Positions 8,912 through 18,553 of a DNA stretch of 45,556 nucleotides are shown here, one piece after another. Source of the DNA: an uncultured Terriglobales bacterium (GTDB lineage Bacteria; Acidobacteriota; Terriglobia; Terriglobales; Acidobacteriaceae); contig CATPBJ010000181.1 of the NCBI GenBank assembly GCA_955652395.1, positions 1 to 45,556 on the forward strand, given 5' to 3'. Below the pieces are notes generated by a model. That model was given only the letters and a program-made list of their open reading frames with translations, made no database searches and was not told the origin of the DNA. The position numbers and the translations under genes are program-made. Every line of letters begins with the position of its first letter. Position 1 is the first letter of the stretch.

Positions 8912-8944
8912 GCTCGATGGAGTGCGCGAGCGTCCGTGTGCTCG
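8879..8944. repeat. GC hairpins at the end of the GAF gene
   Basis: CGGGCG (8879-8884), loop AGGA, CGCCCG (8889-8894) is a perfect stem overlapping the last codons of the GAF gene. A second one, CGAGC (8927-8931) with GCTCG (8940-8944), follows downstream. Both belong to the GC-hairpin class seen at 11308-11382 and 38581-38596 and may double as transcription end structures, although no T-run follows. Confidence 0.5.
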
Positions 8945-8973
8945 GGCCACGGTGAAGCCGGCGATTTGTCAGC

Positions 8974-10416
8974 TCAATCCCGACCCAACTTTGCAGCCTC
9001 TTCCTGAATCCGCCTCCACGCCCTCTCAACATGCCGCCCCGTGGTGTTTGTCTGCCCCACGCAAAGCCGCAACGTGAGGCAGTCGTTCAGCCGAGTATGG
9101 GTGAGATAAAGGTCCCCGCTGCGGTTGAGCCCATCCATCAAAGTTTGATTGCTTTCGTCTCCGCCCTTGTGGCGGAAGCACACGAGGTTCAAGGGTACCG
9201 GCGCGGCTATCTCAAAGCGGTTGTCGTCCTTGACCCACGCGGCAAACCGCTGCGCCAACTCGACGTGCTGCCGGATGTGATGCTGCAACCCTTCGACCCC
9301 GTAGTGCCGGATTACGAACCAAAGCTTGAGCGCCCGGAAACGTCGACCGAGCGGAATCTGCCAGTCGCGATAGTCGATCACGGCGCCGGTTTCCGTGGCC
9401 TTATTGCGCAAGTATTCCGGCAGCACGCTCAGAGTCTGGATGAGCGCCTTACGGTCCTCGACATAAAAGCAATCACAGTCGAAATTAGTGAACATCCATT
9501 TGTGCGGATTGAAGCAATAGCTGTCGGCACACTCCAGACCGGCATGGGTGTGACGAAATTCAGGACAAAGCGCGGCCGTGCCCGACATGGCGGCGTCGAC
9601 GTGTAGCCAGAGTTTGTGCTCGCGGCCGATGCGGGCAATTTCAGGCACTGGATCGATCGCATTCGAAGAAGTCGTGCCCACGGTAGCGCAGACAAAAAAT
9701 GGGACTAGGCCCGCGCTTTGGTCCTGCACGATCTGCCGCGCCAGGGCCTCGGGACGCATGGCAAACGTTTCGTCGACCTCGATCAGGCGCAGATTGTCCC
9801 GTCCGATGCCGGCCACCTGAGCCCCTTTCTCCAGCGAAGAGTGCGCCTGGGACGAAGTGTAGGCCACCAGTTTGCCATCGCAGCCATAGCGATTGCTGGC
9901 GAAGTTTGTGGCTCGCTCCCGCGCCGCCAGCAGTGCGCACAGCGACGCGCTCGATGCTGTGTCATGGATGACTCCCCCGCCGCTGCCCGTGGAAAGAAAC
10001 TTCTGCGGCAGGTCGAGCATGTGAACTAGCCAGTCCAGGACGTGGGTTTCCAGTTCGGTGCAGGCAGGGCTAGTGGCCCACAACATTCCCTGCACTCCCA
10101 GCCCTGAAGAAAGGAGGTCGCCAAGAATCGCCGGGCCGGAAGCATTCGAAGGAAAGTAGGCGTAGAAATTCGGCGATTGCCAGTGCGTAAGGCCGGGAAG
10201 GATCAGCTTTTCCATGTCGGCCAAGATGGCCGGGAACGCCTCGCCTTTTGCCGGAGGATCGGCCGGTAGCGACGCCCGAACCTGTCCGGGTTCAGCCCGC
10301 GAAAGCACCGGGAACGACTCAATGCGCGCGTAATAGTCGGCGATCCAGTCGACTACAGTATGCCCGTGGCGACGGAATTCGTCCGGGGTCATGTGAAACG
10401 TCTTCTCGCTGGCCAT
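8974..10416 (-). CDS. PLP-dependent group II amino-acid decarboxylase (aromatic-L-amino-acid decarboxylase type)
   Basis: The product (480 residues from ATG 10416) decarboxylates an amino acid, probably aromatic, using pyridoxal phosphate. Conserved parts are the N-terminal DFRR-type helix MTPDEFRRHGHTVVDWIADYY, HWQSPNFYAYFPSN, the HVDAAMSG segment holding the PLP-binding aspartate, and SYCFNPHKWM with Lys306 as the Schiff-base lysine. The C-terminal domain includes RLCVGQTNTT. Length is typical of the family (about 470-490). Start 10416 is preferred over 10431 because GGAG sits seven bases ahead. Specificity (Trp, Tyr or DOPA) cannot be read from the sequence. The methyltransferase gene lies upstream on the same strand, separated by 93 bases of repeat-like DNA. 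Confidence 0.9.
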   Translation of the reverse strand: MASEKTFHMTPDEFRRHGHTVVDWIADYYARIESFPVLSRAEPGQVRASLPADPPAKGEAFPAILADMEKLILPGLTHWQSPNFYAYFPSNASGPAILGDLLSSGLGVQGMLWATSPACTELETHVLDWLVHMLDLPQKFLSTGSGGGVIHDTASSASLCALLAARERATNFASNRYGCDGKLVAYTSSQAHSSLEKGAQVAGIGRDNLRLIEVDETFAMRPEALARQIVQDQSAGLVPFFVCATVGTTSSNAIDPVPEIARIGREHKLWLHVDAAMSGTAALCPEFRHTHAGLECADSYCFNPHKWMFTNFDCDCFYVEDRKALIQTLSVLPEYLRNKATETGAVIDYRDWQIPLGRRFRALKLWFVIRHYGVEGLQHHIRQHVELAQRFAAWVKDDNRFEIAAPVPLNLVCFRHKGGDESNQTLMDGLNRSGDLYLTHTRLNDCLTLRLCVGQTNTTGRHVERAWRRIQEEAAKLGRD

Positions 10417-10454
10417 TCGTTCTCCGTGCAAAACGAGATCTCAGTCTGGTTTAG

Positions 10455-10492
10455 GATGTTCTTCGTGTACCTTCGTGTCCTTGGTGGTTGAT
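10455..10492. repeat. reiterated-word repeat (CTTCGTG type)
   Basis: The gap between the methyltransferase and the decarboxylase contains CTTCGTGTACCTTCGTGTCC followed by TTGGTGG, an imperfect tandem of the same word. Similar words occur between pyrG and kdsA (5428-5445). Nothing else is visible in this gap. Confidence 0.55.
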
Positions 10493-10509
10493 CGTCTTAA
10501 GCAGGAAGC

Positions 10510-11274
10510 TCATCCCAACCGTCCGTAATACACCCGCGTGTCGTACTCGAACGTCACCCGCGCGTTGACCTGATACTCAGCAAATATCCGCCTCAGTTCG
10601 CGCAGCATAGGCGCATAGCCCGCATCGCTGGCCTGTGGGGTATAGGAAGAAGACAGCAATCGGCCTTCGAGGGCCGGATAGTCGAAGTCCTGGTGATAGT
10701 CAAAAGTGCGAGCCTCAAATCGCGAGGGCGCGAAAAACATCTCAATCTGCTGCGTGGCACGCTCGGAGCGCACATCCTGATAGTCGGTGCCGTACTCGAC
10801 CAGCAACTGCTCGTAGGCGCGGAGAAATGGCGTTGATCCAGTGCGCCGTTCGTTCCACAACAGCACCGTCCAAGCGCCGGGCCGGCCGATGCGAATGAAT
10901 TCGCGCCGCGCCTTCTCCCGATCAAACCAGTGCGCCGCCTGGGCAGCCGTAACAAAGTCGACACTGTGATCGGCCAGAGTCGTGGCTTCAGCCGTGCCCG
11001 CGACGCTGGTGAAAGTTGGGTAGGAGCGCAGAAATTCTTCCCCTGCGTTGCGCATCTGGGCATTCGGCTCCACGCCGAATACGCGGTTGCCGTTTTCCAG
11101 GAGCATACGCGTGAAAATGCCAGTGCCGGAAGCCACATCGGCGATGACGGAGGCGGCGGCTAGACCACATTCTTTGTTCAGCAGATCAAGAGCGGCCGAG
11201 GGATAGGCGGGCCGGTAGCGAACGTAATTTCCAACACGCGATGAAAAGCGCTGGGTTGAGTCCTGCACGGCCAT
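10510..11274 (-). CDS. class I SAM-dependent methyltransferase
   Basis: From ATG 11274 the 254 residues begin MAVQDSTQRFSSRVGNYVRYRP, typical of Methyltransf_11/UbiE-like enzymes. Motif I follows (VIADVASGTGIFTRMLLENG), then the acidic end of strand 2 (VFGVEPNAQM), then FVTAAQAAHWFDREKARREF with the Q-A-A-HW signature found in many of these proteins. The substrate is unknown. The longer frame to 11391 passes through the palindromic repeat at 11308-11382 and is rejected. The decarboxylase follows on the same strand; a joint pathway is possible but unsupported. Confidence 0.85.
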   Translation of the reverse strand: MAVQDSTQRFSSRVGNYVRYRPAYPSAALDLLNKECGLAAASVIADVASGTGIFTRMLLENGNRVFGVEPNAQMRNAGEEFLRSYPTFTSVAGTAEATTLADHSVDFVTAAQAAHWFDREKARREFIRIGRPGAWTVLLWNERRTGSTPFLRAYEQLLVEYGTDYQDVRSERATQQIEMFFAPSRFEARTFDYHQDFDYPALEGRLLSSSYTPQASDAGYAPMLRELRRIFAEYQVNARVTFEYDTRVYYGRLG

Positions 11275-11307
11275 AAAATAGTTTAACGCGGGAAGCCGAC
11301 CGATCAA

Positions 11308-11382
11308 TGTAGGCGCGAGCTTCATCGCTCGTACTGCGGCGCCACGCATGACTCCGCACGAGCGAGGGCGCTCGCGTCTACA
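11308..11382. repeat. 75-bp imperfect cruciform between methyltransferase and proB
   Basis: TGTAGGCGCGAGC (11308-11320) pairs with GCTCGCGTCTACA (11370-11382) at 12 of 13 positions, and inside it TCGCTCGT (11325-11332) pairs perfectly with ACGAGCGA (11358-11365). The outer word recurs as GCTCGCGCCTACA at 38592-38604. It lies between divergent genes and has the look of a small mobile palindrome (REP/MITE-like). Confidence 0.7.
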
Positions 11383-11423
11383 TTCGCCCAAATCCAGCTT
11401 AATTGTTAAATTAGAAGTCTTAC

Positions 11424-12188
11424 ATGCGCCTCGTCGTCAAAGTCGGAACCAGTCTCATTGCGCCCGGTGGCCGCATCGACACCACGCGCATGCGGGCGCT
11501 GGTCGACCAACTCGATCTTTCCCGCCACGAGTATCTGATCGTCAGCTCCGGAGCGATCGCTTCCGGCATGACCCACCTGGGTCTTCGCCAACGACCGTCA
11601 ACCGTGCCTCTGATGCAGGCCTGTGCCGCGGTGGGGCAAAGCTTGCTCATGCACACTTACGAACAACTTTTTTTCGGCAAGAAAGTCGTAGCCCAGCTGT
11701 TGCTCTCGAGCGACGACTTCACTTCGCCCATCCGCTATCGCAACCTCCAGAATGCGCTGCATGAGTTGCTGAAGCTCGGCGTGGTGCCGGTGGTGAATGA
11801 GAATGACAGCGTCTCGGTGCGCGAACTGGTAGGAGCATTTGGCGACAACGATGAACTGAGTGCCTTGTTGGCCACCGCAGTCCAGGCGGACTGGTTGCTG
11901 CTGCTCACCGATGTCGACGGTTTCTATTTTCCCAACGGCAAACGGCTGCGCCTCCTGCGTACGATACGCCAGCTGACCCCGCATATGGAAGCCGTCTGCA
12001 CTGGCCAGGGCAAACAAGGCACGGGAGGCATGCGCTCCAAGTTGCGCGCGGCCAAATTGGCGAGCGAAGCCGGCGCCAACGTCGCCATCGCGAATGGACG
12101 CCATGCCCACGCCATCCTGTGGGCCCTCGAGCGCAAGATCGGGACCTATTTTCCTCCTCAGCGGAGAAAGTCTTCCGATGGCAACTAG
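11424..12188 (+). CDS. proB: glutamate 5-kinase, short form without PUA domain
   Basis: ProB phosphorylates the gamma-carboxyl of glutamate, the first step of proline synthesis. The 254 residues comprise only the amino-acid-kinase domain: VVKVGTSL at the N-terminus, IVSSGAIASGM, VVPVVNENDSVSV, GDNDELSALLA, LLLLTDVDGFY, and GTGGMRSKLRAAKLASEAG. Many ProB proteins have a C-terminal PUA domain (about 365 residues in total); this one stops before it, and its stop overlaps the proA start, so the short form is natural and not a truncation. Loss of PUA is known in several lineages and can alter feedback by proline. The pair proB-proA forms an operon. Confidence 0.93.
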   Translation: MRLVVKVGTSLIAPGGRIDTTRMRALVDQLDLSRHEYLIVSSGAIASGMTHLGLRQRPSTVPLMQACAAVGQSLLMHTYEQLFFGKKVVAQLLLSSDDFTSPIRYRNLQNALHELLKLGVVPVVNENDSVSVRELVGAFGDNDELSALLATAVQADWLLLLTDVDGFYFPNGKRLRLLRTIRQLTPHMEAVCTGQGKQGTGGMRSKLRAAKLASEAGANVAIANGRHAHAILWALERKIGTYFPPQRRKSSDGN

Positions 12189-13431
12189 CATCCGCTCTTC
12201 CATCTCGACTCGCGACAAGCTTCTGCGGGCACAGCACGCTGCAGCCCAGTTGGCACAGCTCACGACGGCTGAAAAGAATGCCGTCCTGCTGGCGATGGCG
12301 GATGCAATCGCAGCCAATGTCGCGGGCATTACTGAAGCAAACCAGGCGGACCTTGAAGAATCCGGCCTGGCTGGCGCAATGCGCGACCGGCTACAGCTCA
12401 CCCCCGAGCGCATCGCCGCCATGGTGTCGGGCGTGCGTGAAGTGGCCAGCCTTCCGGATCCGGTTGGCGAAACCCTGGCTGAGTGGACCCGGCCCAACGG
12501 TTTGCGTATCCGCAAAGTGCGCGTTCCTATGGGCGTGGTGGGTGTCATCTACGAATCGCGGCCGAATGTGACGGTGGACTGCGCATCTTTAGTGCTCAAG
12601 ACCGGCAACGCCATTGTGCTGCGTGGCGGCAAGGAAGCGGTCCACAGCAATCAGAGACTGGTTGAGATAATGAATCGCGTGAATGGAGTTCCCGAGGGCG
12701 CAATCGAGCTGCTGGACTCGAGCACACGCGATTCAGTGCACGAACTGATCAAGGCGCGCGGGCTGGTGGACGTGCTAATCCCGCGCGGCGGGCCGGGTCT
12801 GATTTCCGTTGTCGCCGACCACGCCACCGTGCCCGTAATCGAGACCGGAGCAGGGAACTGCCACATCTTCGTGGACGAGTCCGCCGATTTCGAAATGGCG
12901 GACGGCATCGTGATCAATGCCAAGACGCAGCGTCCGTCAGTGTGCAATGCAGCGGAGAAACTGCTGCTACACCAGCGCATCGCGGCGGAATATGTTCCGC
13001 GCATCGTGAAGAAGCTGCTCGATAGCGGCGTCGAGGTGCGCGGCGATGATGAGACTCGCCGATTGGCGGCGGGAATGCGTGTCGCCCGCGCCGAAGCTCA
13101 GGATTGGAGCGAAGAATATCTGCGGCTGTGCATCGCGATTCGGGTGGTAGCGAACCTCGAAGACGCGATTGCCCACATCAACCGCTATTCCACCAAAAAC
13201 TCCGAAGCGATTGTGACCAGCAATGAAGCTAAAGCGCGCCTGTTTCTGCGCCTGGTCGATTCTGCGGTCGTGTACTGGAATGCCTCGACCCGCTTCTCCG
13301 ATGGAGGAGAATTCGGGTTCGGCGCGGAGATGGGCATCAGCACCCAAAAATTGCACTGCCGCGGACCCTTCGCCCTGGCGGAATTGACTTCGGCTAAGTA
13401 CGAAGTGACCGGCAGCGGACAAACCAGATAG
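12178..13431 (+). CDS. proA: gamma-glutamyl phosphate reductase
   Basis: ProA reduces gamma-glutamyl phosphate to glutamate-5-semialdehyde with NADPH. From ATG 12178 the 417 residues, the normal length, include IRKVRVPMGVVGVIYESRPNVT, VLKTGNAIVLRGGKEA, VLIPRGGPGLI, ETGAGNCHIFVDE, and TQRPSVCNAAEKLL with catalytic Cys256. The start is set by the 11-base overlap with proB (ATGGCAACTAG), typical of translational coupling; a longer in-frame extension to 12094 lies within proB and is rejected. Confidence 0.96.
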   Translation: MATSIRSSISTRDKLLRAQHAAAQLAQLTTAEKNAVLLAMADAIAANVAGITEANQADLEESGLAGAMRDRLQLTPERIAAMVSGVREVASLPDPVGETLAEWTRPNGLRIRKVRVPMGVVGVIYESRPNVTVDCASLVLKTGNAIVLRGGKEAVHSNQRLVEIMNRVNGVPEGAIELLDSSTRDSVHELIKARGLVDVLIPRGGPGLISVVADHATVPVIETGAGNCHIFVDESADFEMADGIVINAKTQRPSVCNAAEKLLLHQRIAAEYVPRIVKKLLDSGVEVRGDDETRRLAAGMRVARAEAQDWSEEYLRLCIAIRVVANLEDAIAHINRYSTKNSEAIVTSNEAKARLFLRLVDSAVVYWNASTRFSDGGEFGFGAEMGISTQKLHCRGPFALAELTSAKYEVTGSGQTR

Positions 13432-13495
13432 AGCGGTTAAGCTTCCGTAAGCGTGCGAATAGCGCCGCGATGCTTTCTGGATGAGGTGAACGACG

Positions 13496-13981
13496 TTGTT
13501 GCAGGCCGGCGACCTGGCGCCCGATTTCGAAGTTACCGTTCTGGTGGGCGGGGTGAGAACGCAGTTCCGCCTTTCCGAGCAGCGCGGCAAGCGCAATCTG
13601 GTACTTGTCTTTTACCCGACAAACCGGGAGCCGGTCAGCGCACAGCAGATGATTTCTTACCAGCTGGAGCGGGAAAAGTTTGTGACCTGGCAGGCAGAAG
13701 TGCTGGGCATCAGCGTGGACTCGATCATGAACACCACCTCCTGGGAGCGCGAGATTGGCCCCTTTGATTTCCTGCTGGGAAGCGATTTCTGGCCGCACGG
13801 AGAAGTCAGCCGCCGCTACGGCGTACTGCGGGAAGTCGATCCCTTCCGGGGCGCCAGTGATCGCGCTATTTTCGTGGTCGACAAAGCCGGTGCGATCCGG
13901 TTCGGCAAGACATATCCCGTGGACCGGCTTCCAGATCTCGAGGAAACGCTCGATGCGCTGCGTGAGCTCGCAAGAACCTGA
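13496..13981 (+). CDS. peroxiredoxin-like (AhpC/TSA fold) protein lacking cysteine
   Basis: The 161-residue protein starts at TTG 13496 with a good ribosome site (GAGGTG, seven bases away). The thioredoxin-like peroxiredoxin fold is evident: LQAGDLAPDFEV, RNLVLVFYPTNREPVSAQQM, EVLGISVDS, RRYGVL, RAIFVVDKAGAIRF. In active family members the peroxidatic cysteine follows FYP-x(6-7); the matching position here is Ser48, and the whole protein contains no cysteine. It therefore should not reduce peroxides by the normal mechanism and is either a binding or regulatory paralog or uses different chemistry. It sits 64 bases after proA and 35 bases before the M28B peptidase. Confidence 0.85.
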   Translation: MLQAGDLAPDFEVTVLVGGVRTQFRLSEQRGKRNLVLVFYPTNREPVSAQQMISYQLEREKFVTWQAEVLGISVDSIMNTTSWEREIGPFDFLLGSDFWPHGEVSRRYGVLREVDPFRGASDRAIFVVDKAGAIRFGKTYPVDRLPDLEETLDALRELART

Positions 13982-14016
13982 AGGCGCGAGCGCAGCGGCA
14001 CCCGCACAGGAGCCCG

Positions 14017-16200
14017 ATGAAATTTATTTCCGCAGCGGTCATCCCCTTTTTCTTTCTTTCCATTCTTTTCCTGGGCAAGGTCAGCGGAACTTCGCGATCA
14101 GCTCTCCCCGCGAAAGACGCCACTGCTGCTCCGCTTTTTGGCTTCCGCGACTCGGCTGACGAGATCGCGCTGGAGAGCCGCTTCCTGGCCGGGCCCGATC
14201 CAAAGCTTGCGGAAGAGCATCTGCGTATCCTGACCCAGGCGCCGCACATGGCCGGTACCCCTGAGGACAAGGCGACCGCCGACTACGTCGGCCAGAAATT
14301 CCGTGACGCCGGTCTCGAAACCGAGATGGTCGAATACCGGGTTTGGATGAATTACCCGGCTGAAATCAGCGTGGACATGACCGCACCCACTTACGTCACC
14401 ATGCATGGCCCCACGCGTGAATGGGTCAGTGACGATCCCTATCAGGACGATCCGCGCGTGGTGATGCCCTTTAACAGCATGTCGCCGTCGGGAGACGTCG
14501 AGGCCGAAGTGGTCTACGCGAATTATGGATCGCCCGACGATTTTCAGAAGCTCGAGCAGATGAAGATCGATGTGCGCGACAAGATCGTGCTGGTCCGCTA
14601 CGGGCAGAACTTTCGTGGGGTGAAAGCGTTCGTGGCGCAGGAGCACGGCGCGGCGGGCGTGTTGATCTACTCCGATCCTGCCGACGACGGTTGGAGGCAC
14701 GGAGATAAATACCCACAGGGTCCCTGGCGTCCGGATACCGGCGTGCAGCGTGGCTCTATCGGCTACATGTTTCAGTTTCCCGGCGATCCCACGACGCCGG
14801 GTATCGCCTCGGTGCCATCGCTTCCGGATTCCAAACGCACCCCTCCCGAACAGTCGGCGCAGTTGCCCAGGATTCCCACCACGCCGCTTTCCTACGCTGA
14901 CGCGTGGCCGATTCTCGAGCACTTGGGAGGACCGGACTCGCCTCGCGATTGGCAGGGCTCACTCCCCTTCACCTACCACGTTGGACCCGGTCCGACCAAA
15001 GTGAAGATTCACCTCAAGCAGGACTATAGGTTCCGCACCATCTGGGATGTCATCGGTCGTGTACGGGGCAGCGAGCTGCCGGACGAGTGGGTGGTGGCAG
15101 GCAATCATCGCGATGCCTGGGTGTATGGCGCCGTGGATCCCAACAGCGGCACGGCGGCGATGCTGGAAGCGGTTCACGGAATCGGGGATCTGCTGAAGTC
15201 GGGCTGGAAACCGAAGCGTAGCATCGTAGTCGGCAGCTGGGACGGCGAGGAAGAAGGACTGATCGGTTCCACGGAATGGGGTGAGCAGCACGAAACGGAA
15301 CTGGCTAACGCCGTCGCTTATTTCAACATGGATGTAGCGGTGTCCGGCTCAAAGTTCGGGGCGTCGTCGGTGCCCACTCTTAAGCAGTTTCTCCGCGACG
15401 TGACCAAGGTCGTGCCTAGTCCCAGGGGCGGCATGCTCTACGACGAATGGCGAAAGACCCAATCGGGAGCAGACGCCGAGCGCAGCCCGACACAAGCCAT
15501 TGGCGATATTGAACGCTTCCCGGCAGCCCCGTCCCCGTTCAATGTGCCCGTCGGGGACCTGGGCAGCGGATCAGACTATACCGTCTTCCTGCAGCATCTC
15601 GGCGTGCCGTCGTCGGACGTGAGTTCGACCGGATCGTATGGCGTGTACCACTCTGTCTTCGACAACTTCAACTGGTTCAAAAAGTTTGGCGATCCGGATT
15701 TTGCTTACGAGCAGGAGATGGCACGTGTTTTTGGACTCGAAGCGATTCGCATGGCTGATTCTGATGTGTTGCCCTACGACTACGAACAGTATGGCAAGGA
15801 AATCACCGACTATGTGGACGCCGCAAAGAGGAAGTCGGAGGCTGTATTCGGAGGCCATCCACCGAATTTTGCCGACGTGATTCGCGCCGCCCACCAGTTC
15901 GAACAGGCCGGAGCCAGAATCCGCCACAAGCAGGAAAGTCCAGGGAATGGGTGTGCGCGACTCAATCAGGCTTTGCGCCAGGCGGAACGCGCCTTGCTAG
16001 TTCCGGAGGGACTGCCCAACCGGCCCTGGTTCCGTCACGTCATTTATGCTCCCGGGCAGTACACGGGCTACGCCGCAGTAGTGATTCCGGGCGTGAACGA
16101 AGCCATTGACAAGCACGATCTGGAACGGACCCGGCAGCAAATCGCGGTTCTGACCGCGGCCCTCAATCGAGCGGTGAAAGTGTTGGAGGGGTATCGTTGA
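14017..16200 (+). CDS. M28B family metallopeptidase (glutamate carboxypeptidase II-like), secreted
   Basis: The protein (727 residues) starts with a signal peptide (about 1-26) and matches the three-part GCPII/transferrin-receptor architecture: a protease domain interrupted by a PA domain (about 150-300) and a C-terminal TfR dimerisation domain (about 600-727). The di-zinc site is intact: His364 and the bridging Asp374 in NHRDAW…VDPNSG, catalytic Glu in DGEEEGL (409-415), an Asp in FNMDVAVSG, and His545 in GVYHSVFD. Such enzymes remove C-terminal residues, often glutamate, from peptides in the periplasm. AGGAG (14008-14012) precedes the ATG. The next gene overlaps the stop codon. Confidence 0.92.
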   Translation: MKFISAAVIPFFFLSILFLGKVSGTSRSALPAKDATAAPLFGFRDSADEIALESRFLAGPDPKLAEEHLRILTQAPHMAGTPEDKATADYVGQKFRDAGLETEMVEYRVWMNYPAEISVDMTAPTYVTMHGPTREWVSDDPYQDDPRVVMPFNSMSPSGDVEAEVVYANYGSPDDFQKLEQMKIDVRDKIVLVRYGQNFRGVKAFVAQEHGAAGVLIYSDPADDGWRHGDKYPQGPWRPDTGVQRGSIGYMFQFPGDPTTPGIASVPSLPDSKRTPPEQSAQLPRIPTTPLSYADAWPILEHLGGPDSPRDWQGSLPFTYHVGPGPTKVKIHLKQDYRFRTIWDVIGRVRGSELPDEWVVAGNHRDAWVYGAVDPNSGTAAMLEAVHGIGDLLKSGWKPKRSIVVGSWDGEEEGLIGSTEWGEQHETELANAVAYFNMDVAVSGSKFGASSVPTLKQFLRDVTKVVPSPRGGMLYDEWRKTQSGADAERSPTQAIGDIERFPAAPSPFNVPVGDLGSGSDYTVFLQHLGVPSSDVSSTGSYGVYHSVFDNFNWFKKFGDPDFAYEQEMARVFGLEAIRMADSDVLPYDYEQYGKEITDYVDAAKRKSEAVFGGHPPNFADVIRAAHQFEQAGARIRHKQESPGNGCARLNQALRQAERALLVPEGLPNRPWFRHVIYAPGQYTGYAAVVIPGVNEAIDKHDLERTRQQIAVLTAALNRAVKVLEGYR

Positions 16201-16847
16201 TTGTGCCAAGCAACGCGTTGGGACAGATTCTGAGGACCCTGCCCTCGGCCGCCGCAGCGACTTTTCTTGCCCTATTTCCGATTGTGAATCCCTTGGGTGG
16301 GATTCCGCTGTTTTTCGCGCTGACCTCCGACTTTTCCCCCAGCGAGCGCAACCGGACCGCCTTAAAGACCGCGGCGTATGTGTTCGGCATCCTGGTAGTC
16401 TTCATGTTTTTCGGTCGCTTCGTGCTCAACTTCTTCGGAATTTCTCTGCCCGTGCTGAAGATTGCGGGAGGACTCATCGTGGCCCATACAGCCTGGGGCA
16501 TGGTGACCGCGACTACCCGCATCACCCCGGCGGAGAGCGACGAGGCCGCCGAGAAGACCGACATTTCCCTGACCCCGATGGCCATGCCGATGCTTGCCGG
16601 GCCGGGCTCGATCGGCGTAGTGATGGGTCTAGCCGCCAACGCCGACAGCATGACCACTTACCTGGGCATGGTGATCGGGATCACGGCGCTCGCCCTCAGT
16701 GTGTATTTGTTTCTGCGTCTGGGAGGACCCCTGGTGGCGAGGTTAGGCCCGGGAGCGGTCGCCGGCATCACCCGCATCTTCGGGTTTCTTATCTTCGCGG
16801 TCGCGGTGCAGCTGGTTTGGGACGGTGTAGCAGACTTCAGGTCATAG
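16197..16847 (+). CDS. MarC family integral membrane protein
   Basis: The 216-residue protein has six hydrophobic segments and the MarC-type motifs LFPIVNPLGGIPLFFALTSD near the N-terminus and AMPMLAGPGSIGVVMGLAA in the middle, each with the NP/GP loops typical of the family. The function of MarC proteins is not firmly known; the original link to multiple antibiotic resistance was not confirmed. The TTG start at 16197 overlaps the stop of the peptidase gene and has GGAGGG six bases upstream, so the two are translationally linked. It converges on thiC with only seven bases between. Confidence 0.88.
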   Translation: MIVPSNALGQILRTLPSAAAATFLALFPIVNPLGGIPLFFALTSDFSPSERNRTALKTAAYVFGILVVFMFFGRFVLNFFGISLPVLKIAGGLIVAHTAWGMVTATTRITPAESDEAAEKTDISLTPMAMPMLAGPGSIGVVMGLAANADSMTTYLGMVIGITALALSVYLFLRLGGPLVARLGPGAVAGITRIFGFLIFAVAVQLVWDGVADFRS

Positions 16848-16854
16848 AAAAGGA

Positions 16855-18309
<1,455 letters not shown>

Positions 18310-18372
18310 TTATCCGTGTCTGCCAAGATTATACGCTGCATCGCGCGGAGGGTCGGGGCGCGAACCATCGTA

Positions 18373-18459
18373 ACCGCAAAGAGCGAAAGGACGCAGAGCA
18401 AACACAGGCCGAGAGTCCTTCTTTGCGTCTTTGCGGAGTCTCTTTGCGCTCTTTGCGGT
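18373..18459. repeat. inverted CTTTGCG repeat between thiC and the M13 peptidase gene
   Basis: ACCGCAAAGAGCG (18373-18385) and CGCTCTTTGCGGT (18447-18459) are perfect 13-bp arms. Between them AAGGAC/GTCCTT (18387-18392, 18415-18420) forms an inner stem and the word CTTTGCG is reiterated several times. The element fills the leader side of thiC, where a riboswitch would be expected. Confidence 0.7.
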
Positions 18460-18499
18460 AGGCTTTTGCCCGCGAACCATCCCATCACATTTCCCACGC

Positions 18500-18528
18500 T
18501 TGTCCGTCTAAGCCCGAGGCCCTAAAAT
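18500..18528 (+). promoter_or_regulatory. sigma70-type promoter of the M13 peptidase gene
   Basis: TTGTCC (18500-18505), a 17-base spacer and TAAAAT (18523-18528) form a strong housekeeping promoter. Transcription would begin near 18535, which excludes the upstream TTG 18536 as a practical start and supports ATG 18554. Confidence 0.7.
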
Positions 18529-18553
18529 CGACGCTTTGTTAGTGAGGTCACAC

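Noticed and set aside
12094-12177. Upstream extension of proA
   Set aside because: It lies within proB codons in another frame and is Pro/Ser-rich; the ATG at 12178 overlapping the proB stop is the standard arrangement.
14098-14922. Minus-strand open frame (274 codons) opposite the M28B peptidase
   Set aside because: The plus-strand protein has an intact zinc site and signal peptide; the minus-strand frame has no recognisable features.
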